A stretch of 64,000 bases of DNA. It comes from Bog-105 sp965277855 (GTDB lineage: Bacteria > Acidobacteriota > Terriglobia > Bryobacterales > Bryobacteraceae). The translations under genes were made by a program, and so were the position numbers. Positions within the stretch are counted from its first letter, which is position 1. Each line of letters starts with the position of its first letter. Location: the NCBI GenBank assembly GCA_965277855.1, contig OZ255847.1:1736001-1800000 (forward strand), given 5' to 3'. The notes beneath the pieces were generated by a model. It saw only the letters and a list, made by a program, of their open reading frames with translations, did no database searches and was not told the DNA's origin. Positions 23,780-31,194 of the stretch are shown piece after piece.

Positions 23780-25210
23780 ATGTCATCCCTGTTTGCCAGT
23801 CTCGGAACCGCGGGTAACGCTCTCGATGTTTTAGAGCAGGCCATGGGCGTTGTCCAAAACAACGTCAGCAACTCGTCCACGCCTGGCTACGTGACGCAGA
23901 CTCTCCAGCTGAATGCAGCGTTGTTCGATCCGTCGGCCAATGTTTGGGGCGGCGTACTGGCGGGTAACACGCAGAGCTCTCGCAATAATTTCGCCGAAGC
24001 CAGCGTGTGGGACGCGAATCAACAAGTCGGCTCCGCTACGCAGCAAGCCTCGACGCTGCAATCGTTGCAGTCGTTGCTGGACGTTTCCGGCAGCAACGGC
24101 ATCCCAGGCGCGCTCAGCACGCTTTATTCGGCTTTTTCGGCCTGGAGCACTACGCCCAGCAGCACAACCGCGCAACAGCAGGTCCTCTCCGCGGCCCAGG
24201 GAGTGGCTCAAACTTTCAACGGCCTGGCATCGAGCATCTCGAACGTGAGAAGCAGCGCCATTGGGCAAACGCAAACTACGGTGAGCGAGATTAATCAGCT
24301 CACCTCGCAGATTGCGAACATCAATGGAGAGATTCGCAAGGGCGGACAGAACGACAGCGGGCTGCAGTCTCAGCTGTATAACAATCTGGAGCAGCTGTCG
24401 AACTATGTCTCGATCACGGGGCATGCCGAGAGTGATGGCACGGTAACGGTGCTGGCGAACGGGCAAGTACCGCTCGTGGTGGGCCAGGATCAAACCGTGC
24501 TAAAGGAGACGGCCATCAATTCAGGTGGTGGAAACGCCGCACCTTTGCAGCAGATTTTGACCTCCAGCGGCGAAGATGTTACGGGACACATGCAGGGCGG
24601 ACAACTGGGCGGCCTGCTGCAGTTTACGAACAGCGTTATGCCATCCGTTCTGGGATCGAATACGCAACCAGGAAGCTTAAATGAATTAGCCCAATCGCTG
24701 GCGGATCGCGTCAACACCTTGCTAACCAGCGGGCAGACGGGCGGAACTCCGCCGGTGGCCGGCGTCCCTCTGTTTACTTATACCGCGGGTTCGCCAACGA
24801 CGGTCGCCGCTTCGCTTGGAGTGAGTTCGACCATCACAGGCTCTCAACTGGCGGCAGCCACGATAGGACCGCCTTCTGTCGCCAACGGTATCGCGGATCA
24901 GCTCTCGCAGCTGCAGAATTCAACCAATCCACTAGACCAGGTAAACGGCGCGAACTACACCGATTTTTATAGCTCGATGACAGCGAATATCGGCGCGCTG
25001 CAATCCGCCGCCGCACAGTCCCAGACCACCCAAACGCAGGTGCTCACACAAGCGCAGAGCGCGCGCGCACAAGTATCCGGGGTTTCCCTGAATGATCAGG
25101 CGGCAAAACTGTTGCAGTTTCAGGCCGGTTACCAGGCCGCTTCCCAGGCGCTCGCGACCGTGAAGCAAACCATTCAGTACCTGATGCAAATGATGCAGTC
25201 GGTAACTTAA
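23780..25210 (+). CDS. flgK: Hook-filament junction protein FlgK
   Basis: A 476-residue axial protein. N-terminus SSLFASLGTAGNALDVLEQA with NNVSNSSTPGYVTQTLQLN. The FlgK coiled regions include QTTVSEINQLTSQIANINGE. The C-terminus has VSLNDQAAKLLQFQAGYQAA and VKQTIQYLMQMMQSV. It forms the first junction zone between hook and filament. Paired with flgL 18 bp downstream. Confidence 0.93.
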   Translation: MSSLFASLGTAGNALDVLEQAMGVVQNNVSNSSTPGYVTQTLQLNAALFDPSANVWGGVLAGNTQSSRNNFAEASVWDANQQVGSATQQASTLQSLQSLLDVSGSNGIPGALSTLYSAFSAWSTTPSSTTAQQQVLSAAQGVAQTFNGLASSISNVRSSAIGQTQTTVSEINQLTSQIANINGEIRKGGQNDSGLQSQLYNNLEQLSNYVSITGHAESDGTVTVLANGQVPLVVGQDQTVLKETAINSGGGNAAPLQQILTSSGEDVTGHMQGGQLGGLLQFTNSVMPSVLGSNTQPGSLNELAQSLADRVNTLLTSGQTGGTPPVAGVPLFTYTAGSPTTVAASLGVSSTITGSQLAAATIGPPSVANGIADQLSQLQNSTNPLDQVNGANYTDFYSSMTANIGALQSAAAQSQTTQTQVLTQAQSARAQVSGVSLNDQAAKLLQFQAGYQAASQALATVKQTIQYLMQMMQSVT

Positions 25211-25228
25211 CGTAAGAAAGCGTGAATC

Positions 25229-26173
25229 ATGATAGCCGGAATTAATTCCTATAACGGAAGTTTTCTTGCGGACCTTTCCAATCTGGAAGCCCAGATCGCG
25301 AATGTCAACAAACAGATCACTTCGGGCTTTCGAGTGAATCAGGCTTCTGACGATCCAGCCGCCGTCGCACCGATTATTTCCTATCAGGTCGAACTATCAC
25401 AGCTCAAGCAGGTGCAGACCAACCTGAACACAACTCAGACTGAGGCGCAGACAGCCGATGGCGCGCTGCAGACCGCCGCCAGTCTGATGGATCAGCTCGT
25501 CTCGCTTGGTTCTAAAGGCGCGAGCAGCACATCAACCGCCGCCGACCGCCAGACGATTGGGTTGCAAGTGCAGCAGATTGAACAGCAGCTTGTATCGGTC
25601 GCCAATACTTCGGTAGGTGGCCGGTATATTTTTGGCGGCGATGCCACCGCTTCGCAACCCTACACTTACAATTGGGGCGCGACGAGCGGGGTTACTGCCA
25701 ATATTGTGCCGACGCCTACTAACACTGCGACGGTGCGGGATGGCGATGGAAACGAGATTGTTCCGCGCATGACCGCGCAAGCGATTTTCGACGTACCGAA
25801 CCCTGTGCAGCCGCTACCCCCGGCGCCTCAGATCCCCACATCCAATATCTTTCAAGGAGCCTTCAATCTAGGTAGCGCGTTGCTCAGTAACAATCAGGCC
25901 GCTGCCGCTGCCGCTCTCGACGACGTCAAAGCCGGCGTCACTCAGCTTGGCTCGGCGACCACGTTTTACGGCAACACGCAAAACTGGATTCAGCAGGCGT
26001 CATCGAGTGCCACCGATAAGGTGAGCAGCATCACCCAATCGCTCTCGGCCATTCGAGATAGCGACGTTGCGACCGACGCTACGCAGCTCACGCTGGACAG
26101 AACGGCGCTCGAAGCAGCGCTCTCAGCCCATGCCAGCCTTAGCACCAAATCACTCTTCAGTTATTTAGGTTGA
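25229..26173 (+). CDS. flgL: Hook-filament junction protein FlgL
   Basis: A 314-residue flagellin-like junction protein. Flagellin-type N-terminal D0/D1 region: NLEAQIANVNKQITSGFRVN with QASDDPAAVAPIISYQVELS, then VSVANTSVGGRYIFGGDATA. C-terminal helix: SITQSLSAIRDSDVATDATQ then LTLDRTALEAALSAHA. It forms the second junction zone. Length and order after flgK are standard. Confidence 0.92.
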   Translation: MIAGINSYNGSFLADLSNLEAQIANVNKQITSGFRVNQASDDPAAVAPIISYQVELSQLKQVQTNLNTTQTEAQTADGALQTAASLMDQLVSLGSKGASSTSTAADRQTIGLQVQQIEQQLVSVANTSVGGRYIFGGDATASQPYTYNWGATSGVTANIVPTPTNTATVRDGDGNEIVPRMTAQAIFDVPNPVQPLPPAPQIPTSNIFQGAFNLGSALLSNNQAAAAAALDDVKAGVTQLGSATTFYGNTQNWIQQASSSATDKVSSITQSLSAIRDSDVATDATQLTLDRTALEAALSAHASLSTKSLFSYLG

Positions 26174-26229
26174 TTCCCTTCGAATCTGCTGCCTTTTTTG
26201 CGATACAGAGGGCAGGAGATTTGTAAAAC

Positions 26230-26532
26230 GTGGATATAGCGCAGCATGCGGATCGGATTCTTCAGGCCTGGAAAGTGGAAGACGATCCTTCCATGCAGGC
26301 GGCGCTTCATAGCGCACTGGGTTCCTGCAGTGGGGTGCGAACCGCTTCCCTGCTGGATCAGGAGCGCCGGCAACTGCTCCAGACAGTGGCCGAACACTTG
26401 CAGAGTCTCGGAAACAAGGGCAGCTTACCGGCTTTCTCGAAACGAAGCGGCGCGCAGACACTGTTACATCACCTGCGGTCGGATTTCACCGGCACGAATT
26501 TGTTTGGATTACAGCAGCAAACTTTGCAATAA
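26230..26532 (+). CDS. Small hypothetical protein before flagellin
   Basis: A 100-residue, mostly helical protein from GTG 26230, preceded by GGAGA about 10 bases upstream. It lies between flgL and fliC, where many bacteria have fliW and csrA, but it resembles neither. Hydrophilic, no signal, no membrane helix. Leucine-rich helices (ASLLDQERRQLLQTVAEHLQ) are the only feature. Could be an export chaperone or post-transcriptional regulator; no evidence for either. Confidence 0.5.
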   Translation: MDIAQHADRILQAWKVEDDPSMQAALHSALGSCSGVRTASLLDQERRQLLQTVAEHLQSLGNKGSLPAFSKRSGAQTLLHHLRSDFTGTNLFGLQQQTLQ

Positions 26533-26634
26533 AAAACTAGACTTTCTCATTTAATAGTCGAAATGAACTTCAGAAGTCGAATGCATGCCGCGAGGCAAAA
26601 ACGGCTATAGAAACTAAGGAAAAAGACACACTAT

Positions 26635-28206
26635 ATGATTTCCCTTCAAACTAACGTTGACTCGCTAGTAGCGCAAGACAACTTAAACATCAACCATAAC
26701 TTCCAGAGCAAAACGATTCAGCAGTTGACCTCTGGCTACCGTATTAACAGCAGCGCCGACGATGCCGCCGGTTTGGCCATTGCCAATACCTACCGCAACA
26801 ACATTTCGGAGTTGACGCAGGGCGTCAGCAACGCCAATGACGGCGTCAGCCAGCTGCAGATTATTGACGGTGGCATCAGCAACATTTCGACGATCCTCGA
26901 TCGTATGAAGACGCTGGCCACGCAGTCCGCTTCGGGCACCTTCACTGGCGATCGCAGCACTCTGAACAACGAGTACCAGGGTCTGATCAGCGAAATCACG
27001 CGTCAGGCGACCAACATCAACTTGAATTCGGGTGGTTCCTTTAACTCGAGCCTCAACGTCTACATCGGCGGAGCTTCCTCTGCGACCAACGCGGGCATCA
27101 ACATCAATTTGAGCGGAACGAACAACGCCGTCGACGCCACTTCGCTGAATCTGAACACCACGTCAGTGATCGGTGGCGGAACGTCCTTCACCAATCCTTC
27201 GGCCAGCAGCTTAAGTGACCCGAATGCCAGTTTCCTGACCGCCGGCAGCGAAGCTTTCACGCTCACCTATGCCAATGCGAAAGGTGTCGCCACAACCTCA
27301 TCGGCTCTGACGATCAGCTCGCAGGCTGGTGGCTACAGCGGCGCGCAGTTTGTGGATAAAGTGAACCAGGCGATTACCGCCGCGGGGATCACGGGTATTA
27401 CCGCTCAGATCGGCAGCAGCGGAAACCTGCAGCTTTCCGGCAGCAACCTGCTCTCGGCCAGCGTGGTGAATACAGGCGCAACGGCGGGAGTCGCGGGAAC
27501 GGCCAACTCTACCGAGACCCTCACCAACGACGCCAACTACCAGACTGCGGCGGGCGCGTTCGTCGCGTTCACCGACGGTACCGGCGGTACCGGCGACCAG
27601 TCACAAACACTGAGCGTCAGCGCGGGCGGCCAGCAGTACAACCTGACGTTGAATGGAAACACGTCCGACACGGCGCATTATGCCGATACCCTGGCTCACG
27701 CTATCACGTCCCTCAACACACAACTACAGGGCAGCGGCGTGTATGCGGTTCAGAATGGATCTGGGATCAGCTTCCAGAGCGGTTCCACCTTCACGGTGTC
27801 TCAGTCTGCGTTCGCCACTCCTACCGGCGCAACAGGAAATGCCGGTTCGCTCTTCGGCGCTAGCGCCGCCACTGTGGGTACGAACCAGACGGTTGCTGCC
27901 CCCACGCAAAGCGCAACCTCAACCGGCAATGCCGACGCCGCCATCGCTTCGATCAACTCCGCCATCAAGAGCCTCGGCCTCGTCCAGGGTTCGGTCGGCG
28001 CCGGCGAAAACAAACTGAACTACGCCATCAGCCTGGCTCAGTCGCAAATCTCCAACTTCTCGGCCGCGCAGAGCCAGATCCGCGATGCGGACGTTGCCTC
28101 TGATGCTGCCAGCCTGACCAAGTCCCAGGTGCTGGTGCAGACATCGGTCGCCGCCATGGCACAGGCCAATCAGGAACCGCAGTCTGTCCTGAAGCTCCTC
28201 CAATAG
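26635..28206 (+). CDS. fliC: Flagellin
   Basis: A 523-residue filament subunit. N-terminal D0/D1: ISLQTNVDSLVAQDNLNINH, TIQQLTSGYRINSSADDAAG and LAIANTYRNN. The C-terminal D1/D0 has AAQSQIRDADVASDAASLTK, then VLVQTSVAAMAQANQEPQSV and LKLLQ. The central 250 residues are variable, Thr/Ser/Gly/Ala-rich surface domains. Single flagellin gene in the window. The 100-bp leader has neither a sigma-28 nor a sigma-54 consensus that I can find, though two AGTCGAA repeats occur at 26556 and 26575. AAGGA lies 15 bases before ATG. Confidence 0.95.
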   Translation: MISLQTNVDSLVAQDNLNINHNFQSKTIQQLTSGYRINSSADDAAGLAIANTYRNNISELTQGVSNANDGVSQLQIIDGGISNISTILDRMKTLATQSASGTFTGDRSTLNNEYQGLISEITRQATNINLNSGGSFNSSLNVYIGGASSATNAGININLSGTNNAVDATSLNLNTTSVIGGGTSFTNPSASSLSDPNASFLTAGSEAFTLTYANAKGVATTSSALTISSQAGGYSGAQFVDKVNQAITAAGITGITAQIGSSGNLQLSGSNLLSASVVNTGATAGVAGTANSTETLTNDANYQTAAGAFVAFTDGTGGTGDQSQTLSVSAGGQQYNLTLNGNTSDTAHYADTLAHAITSLNTQLQGSGVYAVQNGSGISFQSGSTFTVSQSAFATPTGATGNAGSLFGASAATVGTNQTVAAPTQSATSTGNADAAIASINSAIKSLGLVQGSVGAGENKLNYAISLAQSQISNFSAAQSQIRDADVASDAASLTKSQVLVQTSVAAMAQANQEPQSVLKLLQ

Positions 28207-28230
28207 TCCTAAGGTCCTGAGTAAAGAAAT

Positions 28231-28267
28231 GTCGCGCGGGTTGATGCAATTAGTCAGCTCGCGCGAC
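28231..28267 (+). terminator. Hairpin after fliC
   Basis: GTCGCGCGGG (28231-28240) pairs with CTCGCGCGAC (28258-28267) over 10 bp with one G-U, around a 17-base loop, beginning 25 bp after the flagellin stop. TTATAAAT follows rather than a long T run. It probably ends or protects the abundant fliC mRNA and may leave partial read-through into fliD 10 bp later. Confidence 0.5.
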
Positions 28268-28277
28268 TTATAAATGT

Positions 28278-29654
28278 ATGGCTACCAGCAGCACTTCCCC
28301 CTCGTCCACTACCTACTTCGCGGGCAGCAGCCAGTATGCGGCTCAGCTTCAGCAGTCTATTACTCAGGCCGTCAACATCGCTTCCCTTCCGCTGAAACAA
28401 CTCCAGTCGCAGCAAACCACGCTGAATGGCCAGCAGTCCGAATTGGAGACCGTTTCGAGCACCTTCAATTCCCTACAGGCAGCCGTCGATACTATTCAGA
28501 GCTCGACGGGTGTGGGTGCGTTTTCGGCGAACGTTTCGAACACCACGGTAGCGAGCGCCTCAGTTTCATCCGGCGTTATGTCGGGCGATTACACCTTGAA
28601 CGTCATCAGCCTGGGCTCGCAGACCAATGCGGTCAGCCCCAGTGGGCTGAATACCGTTACGGATCCAACGACAGCCAATATCGATTCCGCATCGAGCTAC
28701 ACGCTCTCAATCAATGGCACGGACTATAACATCTCGAATCCGGCCGGCACATTGAGCGGCTTGGCGCAAGCCATCACCAACAGCTCCGCCAGTGTCCAGG
28801 CCAGTGTCGTCAACGTGGGAACCACATCTTCACCCGACTATCGCCTCTCCGTGCAGAGCCTCAACTATGCTCCCGACACGGTCCAACTGAGCGATGGTAC
28901 AAACGGCAATCTTCTGAGTACCATCTCAACCGGCACCAACGTTACCTATCAAGTCAACGGCCAGCCGAGCACCCCGATCAGCTCGAATACCCGAAGCGCG
29001 ACGCTTTCGACCGGCTTGAACGTTCAACTTTTGGCGACCGGCAGCACAACCATTACCGTGGGCCAGAGCATTTCAGGTATTGCGAGCGGTCTTTCGGCAT
29101 TTGCGAACGCCTATAACTCGATCACCTCTGAACTGAACAAAAATCGCGGGCAGAGCGGAGGGGCTCTGACAGGCGATAGCGTCATTTACCAGCTGCAGAA
29201 TGCGCTGACAAACCTGGCAAACTTCACTCCCCAAAGCGGTTCGGTAAATTCGCTGGCCAGTATCGGCCTGACTTTTGACACCTCGGGTAATCTCAACTTC
29301 GATGCCAACGCGCTTTCCAGTGCCGCCGCTACTTCGGCTGGAGACGTTCTAAATTTTATCGGCAACTCCACATCCGGTGGATTTCTTCAGGCCGCGTCGA
29401 ACTTGATCACCTCAATTACTGATCCGACAACGGGCATTTTGGCACAGGCCACCGGCAACGTCACGACGCAGCTTTCTTCGATTGCGAGCACCATCACTAC
29501 CGATCAACAGAAGGTGGCGCAAATTCAAACAAACTTAACGGCGCAGATGGCCAAAGCGGACGCCACGATTTCGTCACTCCAGGATCAATTGACGCAGGTC
29601 ACTGATTTGTTTGCTCAGATGCAAGCCAACCAATTGTCGAACGCCGGGCTTTAA
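28278..29654 (+). CDS. fliD: Filament cap protein FliD
   Basis: A 458-residue cap that inserts flagellin at the filament tip. N-terminal coiled region: QYAAQLQQSITQAVNIASLP with LKQLQSQQTTLNGQQSELET. The FliD core has SVSSGVMSGDYTLNVISLGS and SINGTDYNISNPAGTLSGLA. C-terminal domain: NAYNSITSELNKNRGQSGGA, then LASIGLTFDTSGNLNFD, ending in a coiled coil with DLFAQMQANQL. Size is normal. The ATG follows a hairpin shared with fliC. Confidence 0.92.
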   Translation: MATSSTSPSSTTYFAGSSQYAAQLQQSITQAVNIASLPLKQLQSQQTTLNGQQSELETVSSTFNSLQAAVDTIQSSTGVGAFSANVSNTTVASASVSSGVMSGDYTLNVISLGSQTNAVSPSGLNTVTDPTTANIDSASSYTLSINGTDYNISNPAGTLSGLAQAITNSSASVQASVVNVGTTSSPDYRLSVQSLNYAPDTVQLSDGTNGNLLSTISTGTNVTYQVNGQPSTPISSNTRSATLSTGLNVQLLATGSTTITVGQSISGIASGLSAFANAYNSITSELNKNRGQSGGALTGDSVIYQLQNALTNLANFTPQSGSVNSLASIGLTFDTSGNLNFDANALSSAAATSAGDVLNFIGNSTSGGFLQAASNLITSITDPTTGILAQATGNVTTQLSSIASTITTDQQKVAQIQTNLTAQMAKADATISSLQDQLTQVTDLFAQMQANQLSNAGL

Positions 29655-29664
29655 TTGAAACATC

Positions 29665-29955
29665 ATGATCGAAGCAATAGGATCTGACATCCAGGCCGCC
29701 ATCGCTTCGGGCGATTTCGAGGCGGCTCTGCCGCTCATCAGCGCCTATGGAAAAGCCCTCAGATTTGCTATAGACTCCACACGCGATCATGACGAAAAAC
29801 TCCGGCTGATCTCCGCGGCTACGTCGGTCATTCAAGATCGCTTGCACCTGGCCCGCGTGATGCGCGCACAACTGGCGACGCGCAGCCTGGAAGCTTCCCG
29901 GCTTCTTTCGTATGGCGGCCTGGGATCGACGGAAACCTGGCGGCTCGACGGCTAA
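29665..29955 (+). CDS. Small helical protein at the FliT position
   Basis: A 96-residue helical protein starting 10 bp after fliD, where fliS or fliT (export chaperones) usually sit. fliS is elsewhere in this locus (6981). The sequence has amphipathic helices (IEAIGSDIQAAIASGDFEAA, then LPLISAYGKALRFAI) but no signature I can assign. A FliT-like chaperone for FliD is the most economical guess. Called by position only. Confidence 0.55.
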   Translation: MIEAIGSDIQAAIASGDFEAALPLISAYGKALRFAIDSTRDHDEKLRLISAATSVIQDRLHLARVMRAQLATRSLEASRLLSYGGLGSTETWRLDG

Positions 29956-29957
29956 AG

Positions 29958-29973
29958 CGTCAAGTTTTTGACG
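29958..29973 (+). promoter_or_regulatory. Perfect palindrome, FleQ-like enhancer box
   Basis: CGTCAAGTTTTTGACG is a perfect 6+6-bp palindrome containing GTCA-N6-TGAC, the form reported for FleQ-type flagellar activator sites. It sits about 80 bp upstream of the flgB sigma-54 promoter, a usual enhancer distance. A very short terminator hairpin for the preceding gene is the alternative, but no T run follows. Confidence 0.45.
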
Positions 29974-30046
29974 GGCCACTTTTCTCCTTGCGGCAAATAT
30001 TTAACAGTTCAAACTCAAATCTCCTGAATATGCGCGGGTAGTCTCA

Positions 30047-30062
30047 TGGCCTTCGGATTGCA
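30047..30062 (+). promoter_or_regulatory. Sigma-54 promoter for flgBC-fliEF
   Basis: TGGCCTTCGGATTGCA matches the sigma-54 consensus TGGC-N8-TTGCA with the required 10 bases between GG and GC. The start would be near 30073, 11 nt before the flgB ATG at 30084. The upstream palindrome and the sigma-54 activator encoded in the locus support it. Confidence 0.65.
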
Positions 30063-30083
30063 TAGCTCTTCTTGCAATCCGTC

Positions 30084-30425
30084 ATGCTCGATCCGACCTC
30101 TTCTAAATTAGATCGATATCTTAGTCTTGTCAGCGCGCGGCAGCGCTTAGTCGCCGCTAACATCGCTAACGCCGATACGCCCGGTTACAAGACCAAAGAC
30201 ATCAATTTCGAATCCGAGCTGCAAAGCTCGATGACGAATACGCCCGTTCCAACAGAAGTTTCCGGACTGAAAAACAAGAACGACGGCAACAATGTCGATC
30301 TCGACCGGGAAGCGAGGCTTCTCGCGGAAAACGCTCTGCGGTTTACCGTAGCGTCCAACTTGCTGCACTCCAATCTCAAGCAGCTGCGCATGGCGATCGA
30401 GGGAGGAAGCGGGTCCGCATCATGA
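30084..30425 (+). CDS. flgB: Flagellar proximal rod protein FlgB
   Basis: A 113-residue rod subunit from ATG 30084. LDRYLSLVSARQRLVAANIA with NADTPGYKTKDINFESELQS is the classic FlgB start. The end carries NNVDLDREARLLAENALRFT, then NLLHSNLKQLRMAI. The upstream TTG at 30072 would add four residues but lies at or before the predicted transcription start. Overlaps flgC by 4 bp. Confidence 0.95.
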   Translation: MLDPTSSKLDRYLSLVSARQRLVAANIANADTPGYKTKDINFESELQSSMTNTPVPTEVSGLKNKNDGNNVDLDREARLLAENALRFTVASNLLHSNLKQLRMAIEGGSGSAS

Positions 30426-30859
30426 GCTTATTCTCCACTCTCTCTGTAAGCGCCTCCGGCATGTCTGCCGAACGCCAGCGCGCCGAAATCCTGGTCGAAA
30501 ACATCGCCAATGCGGATACCACGCGCACCGCTGACGGTGGCCCTTATAAGCGACGAGATGTCGTCTTCCAAAGCCAGAACGTTTCCTCGCCGTTCTCCTC
30601 TTTTATGGAATCGCAGATCGGCAGTGAGAGTAATGGCGTCGCAGTGAGCCAAATCGTCGAGGACACAAGCGATCCCGACCGCCGCTATCTGCCCGGGCAC
30701 CCCGATGCCGATAAGGATGGCTACGTGTCCTTTCCTAAAATGAATCCGGCCGAAGACATGGTCGATCTGCTGGGCGCATCGCATTCCTACCAGGCCAATG
30801 TATCGGCGATTGCGGCCGTGAAGGACATGATTCAGAAGTCAATCGACCTCTTCCGCTAA
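30422..30859 (+). CDS. flgC: Flagellar proximal rod protein FlgC
   Basis: A 145-residue rod subunit. FSTLSVSASGMSAERQRAEI with VENIANADTTRTADGGPYKR at the N-terminus. DGYVSFPKMNPAEDMVDLLG and ASHSYQANVSAIAAVKDMIQ at the C-terminus. Standard size and order after flgB; ATGA overlap with flgB and a 4-bp gap to fliE show one operon. Confidence 0.96.
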   Translation: MSLFSTLSVSASGMSAERQRAEILVENIANADTTRTADGGPYKRRDVVFQSQNVSSPFSSFMESQIGSESNGVAVSQIVEDTSDPDRRYLPGHPDADKDGYVSFPKMNPAEDMVDLLGASHSYQANVSAIAAVKDMIQKSIDLFR

Positions 30860-30863
30860 ACCC

Positions 30864-31160
30864 ATGTCTCTGCCCATCACACCTATTGCCGCTCCGGTAC
30901 TGATCGACCCGGCGCAAATTATTCTCAACGGGCCACCGAAAGCCTCTTTTGGAGAGGTGCTGGCGTCTACGGTGAAAGAAGTCGAAACGGCTAACGCCAC
31001 CGCGGACACGGCGGCGCAAAACTTCATCTCCGGCGGAACACAGGACCTTCATTCAACTATTCTTGCCGGGCAGAGCGCCGATCTCGACTTTGAATTGTTC
31101 ATGCAAGTGCGAAATAAAGTCGTTTCGGCCTACGAAGAAATTATGAAGATGCAGGTCTGA
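30864..31160 (+). CDS. fliE: Basal-body protein FliE
   Basis: A 98-residue protein that joins the MS ring to the rod. Typical elements: KASFGEVLASTVKEVETANA, QDLHSTILAGQSADLDFELF and the C-terminal MQVRNKVVSAYEEIMKMQV. Normal length (about 100). Located between flgC and fliF as usual. Confidence 0.93.
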   Translation: MSLPITPIAAPVLIDPAQIILNGPPKASFGEVLASTVKEVETANATADTAAQNFISGGTQDLHSTILAGQSADLDFELFMQVRNKVVSAYEEIMKMQV

Positions 31161-31194
31161 TTCAGACTCGCTATCGCCCCCTCGCTATCGCCAC

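Noticed and set aside
26230..26532. Small gene before fliC as FliW or CsrA
   Set aside because: Size and sequence do not match either; it lacks the CsrA and FliW motifs.
29958..29973. Palindrome as an intrinsic terminator
   Set aside because: The stem is 6 bp with no following T run; the operator reading fits its position better.
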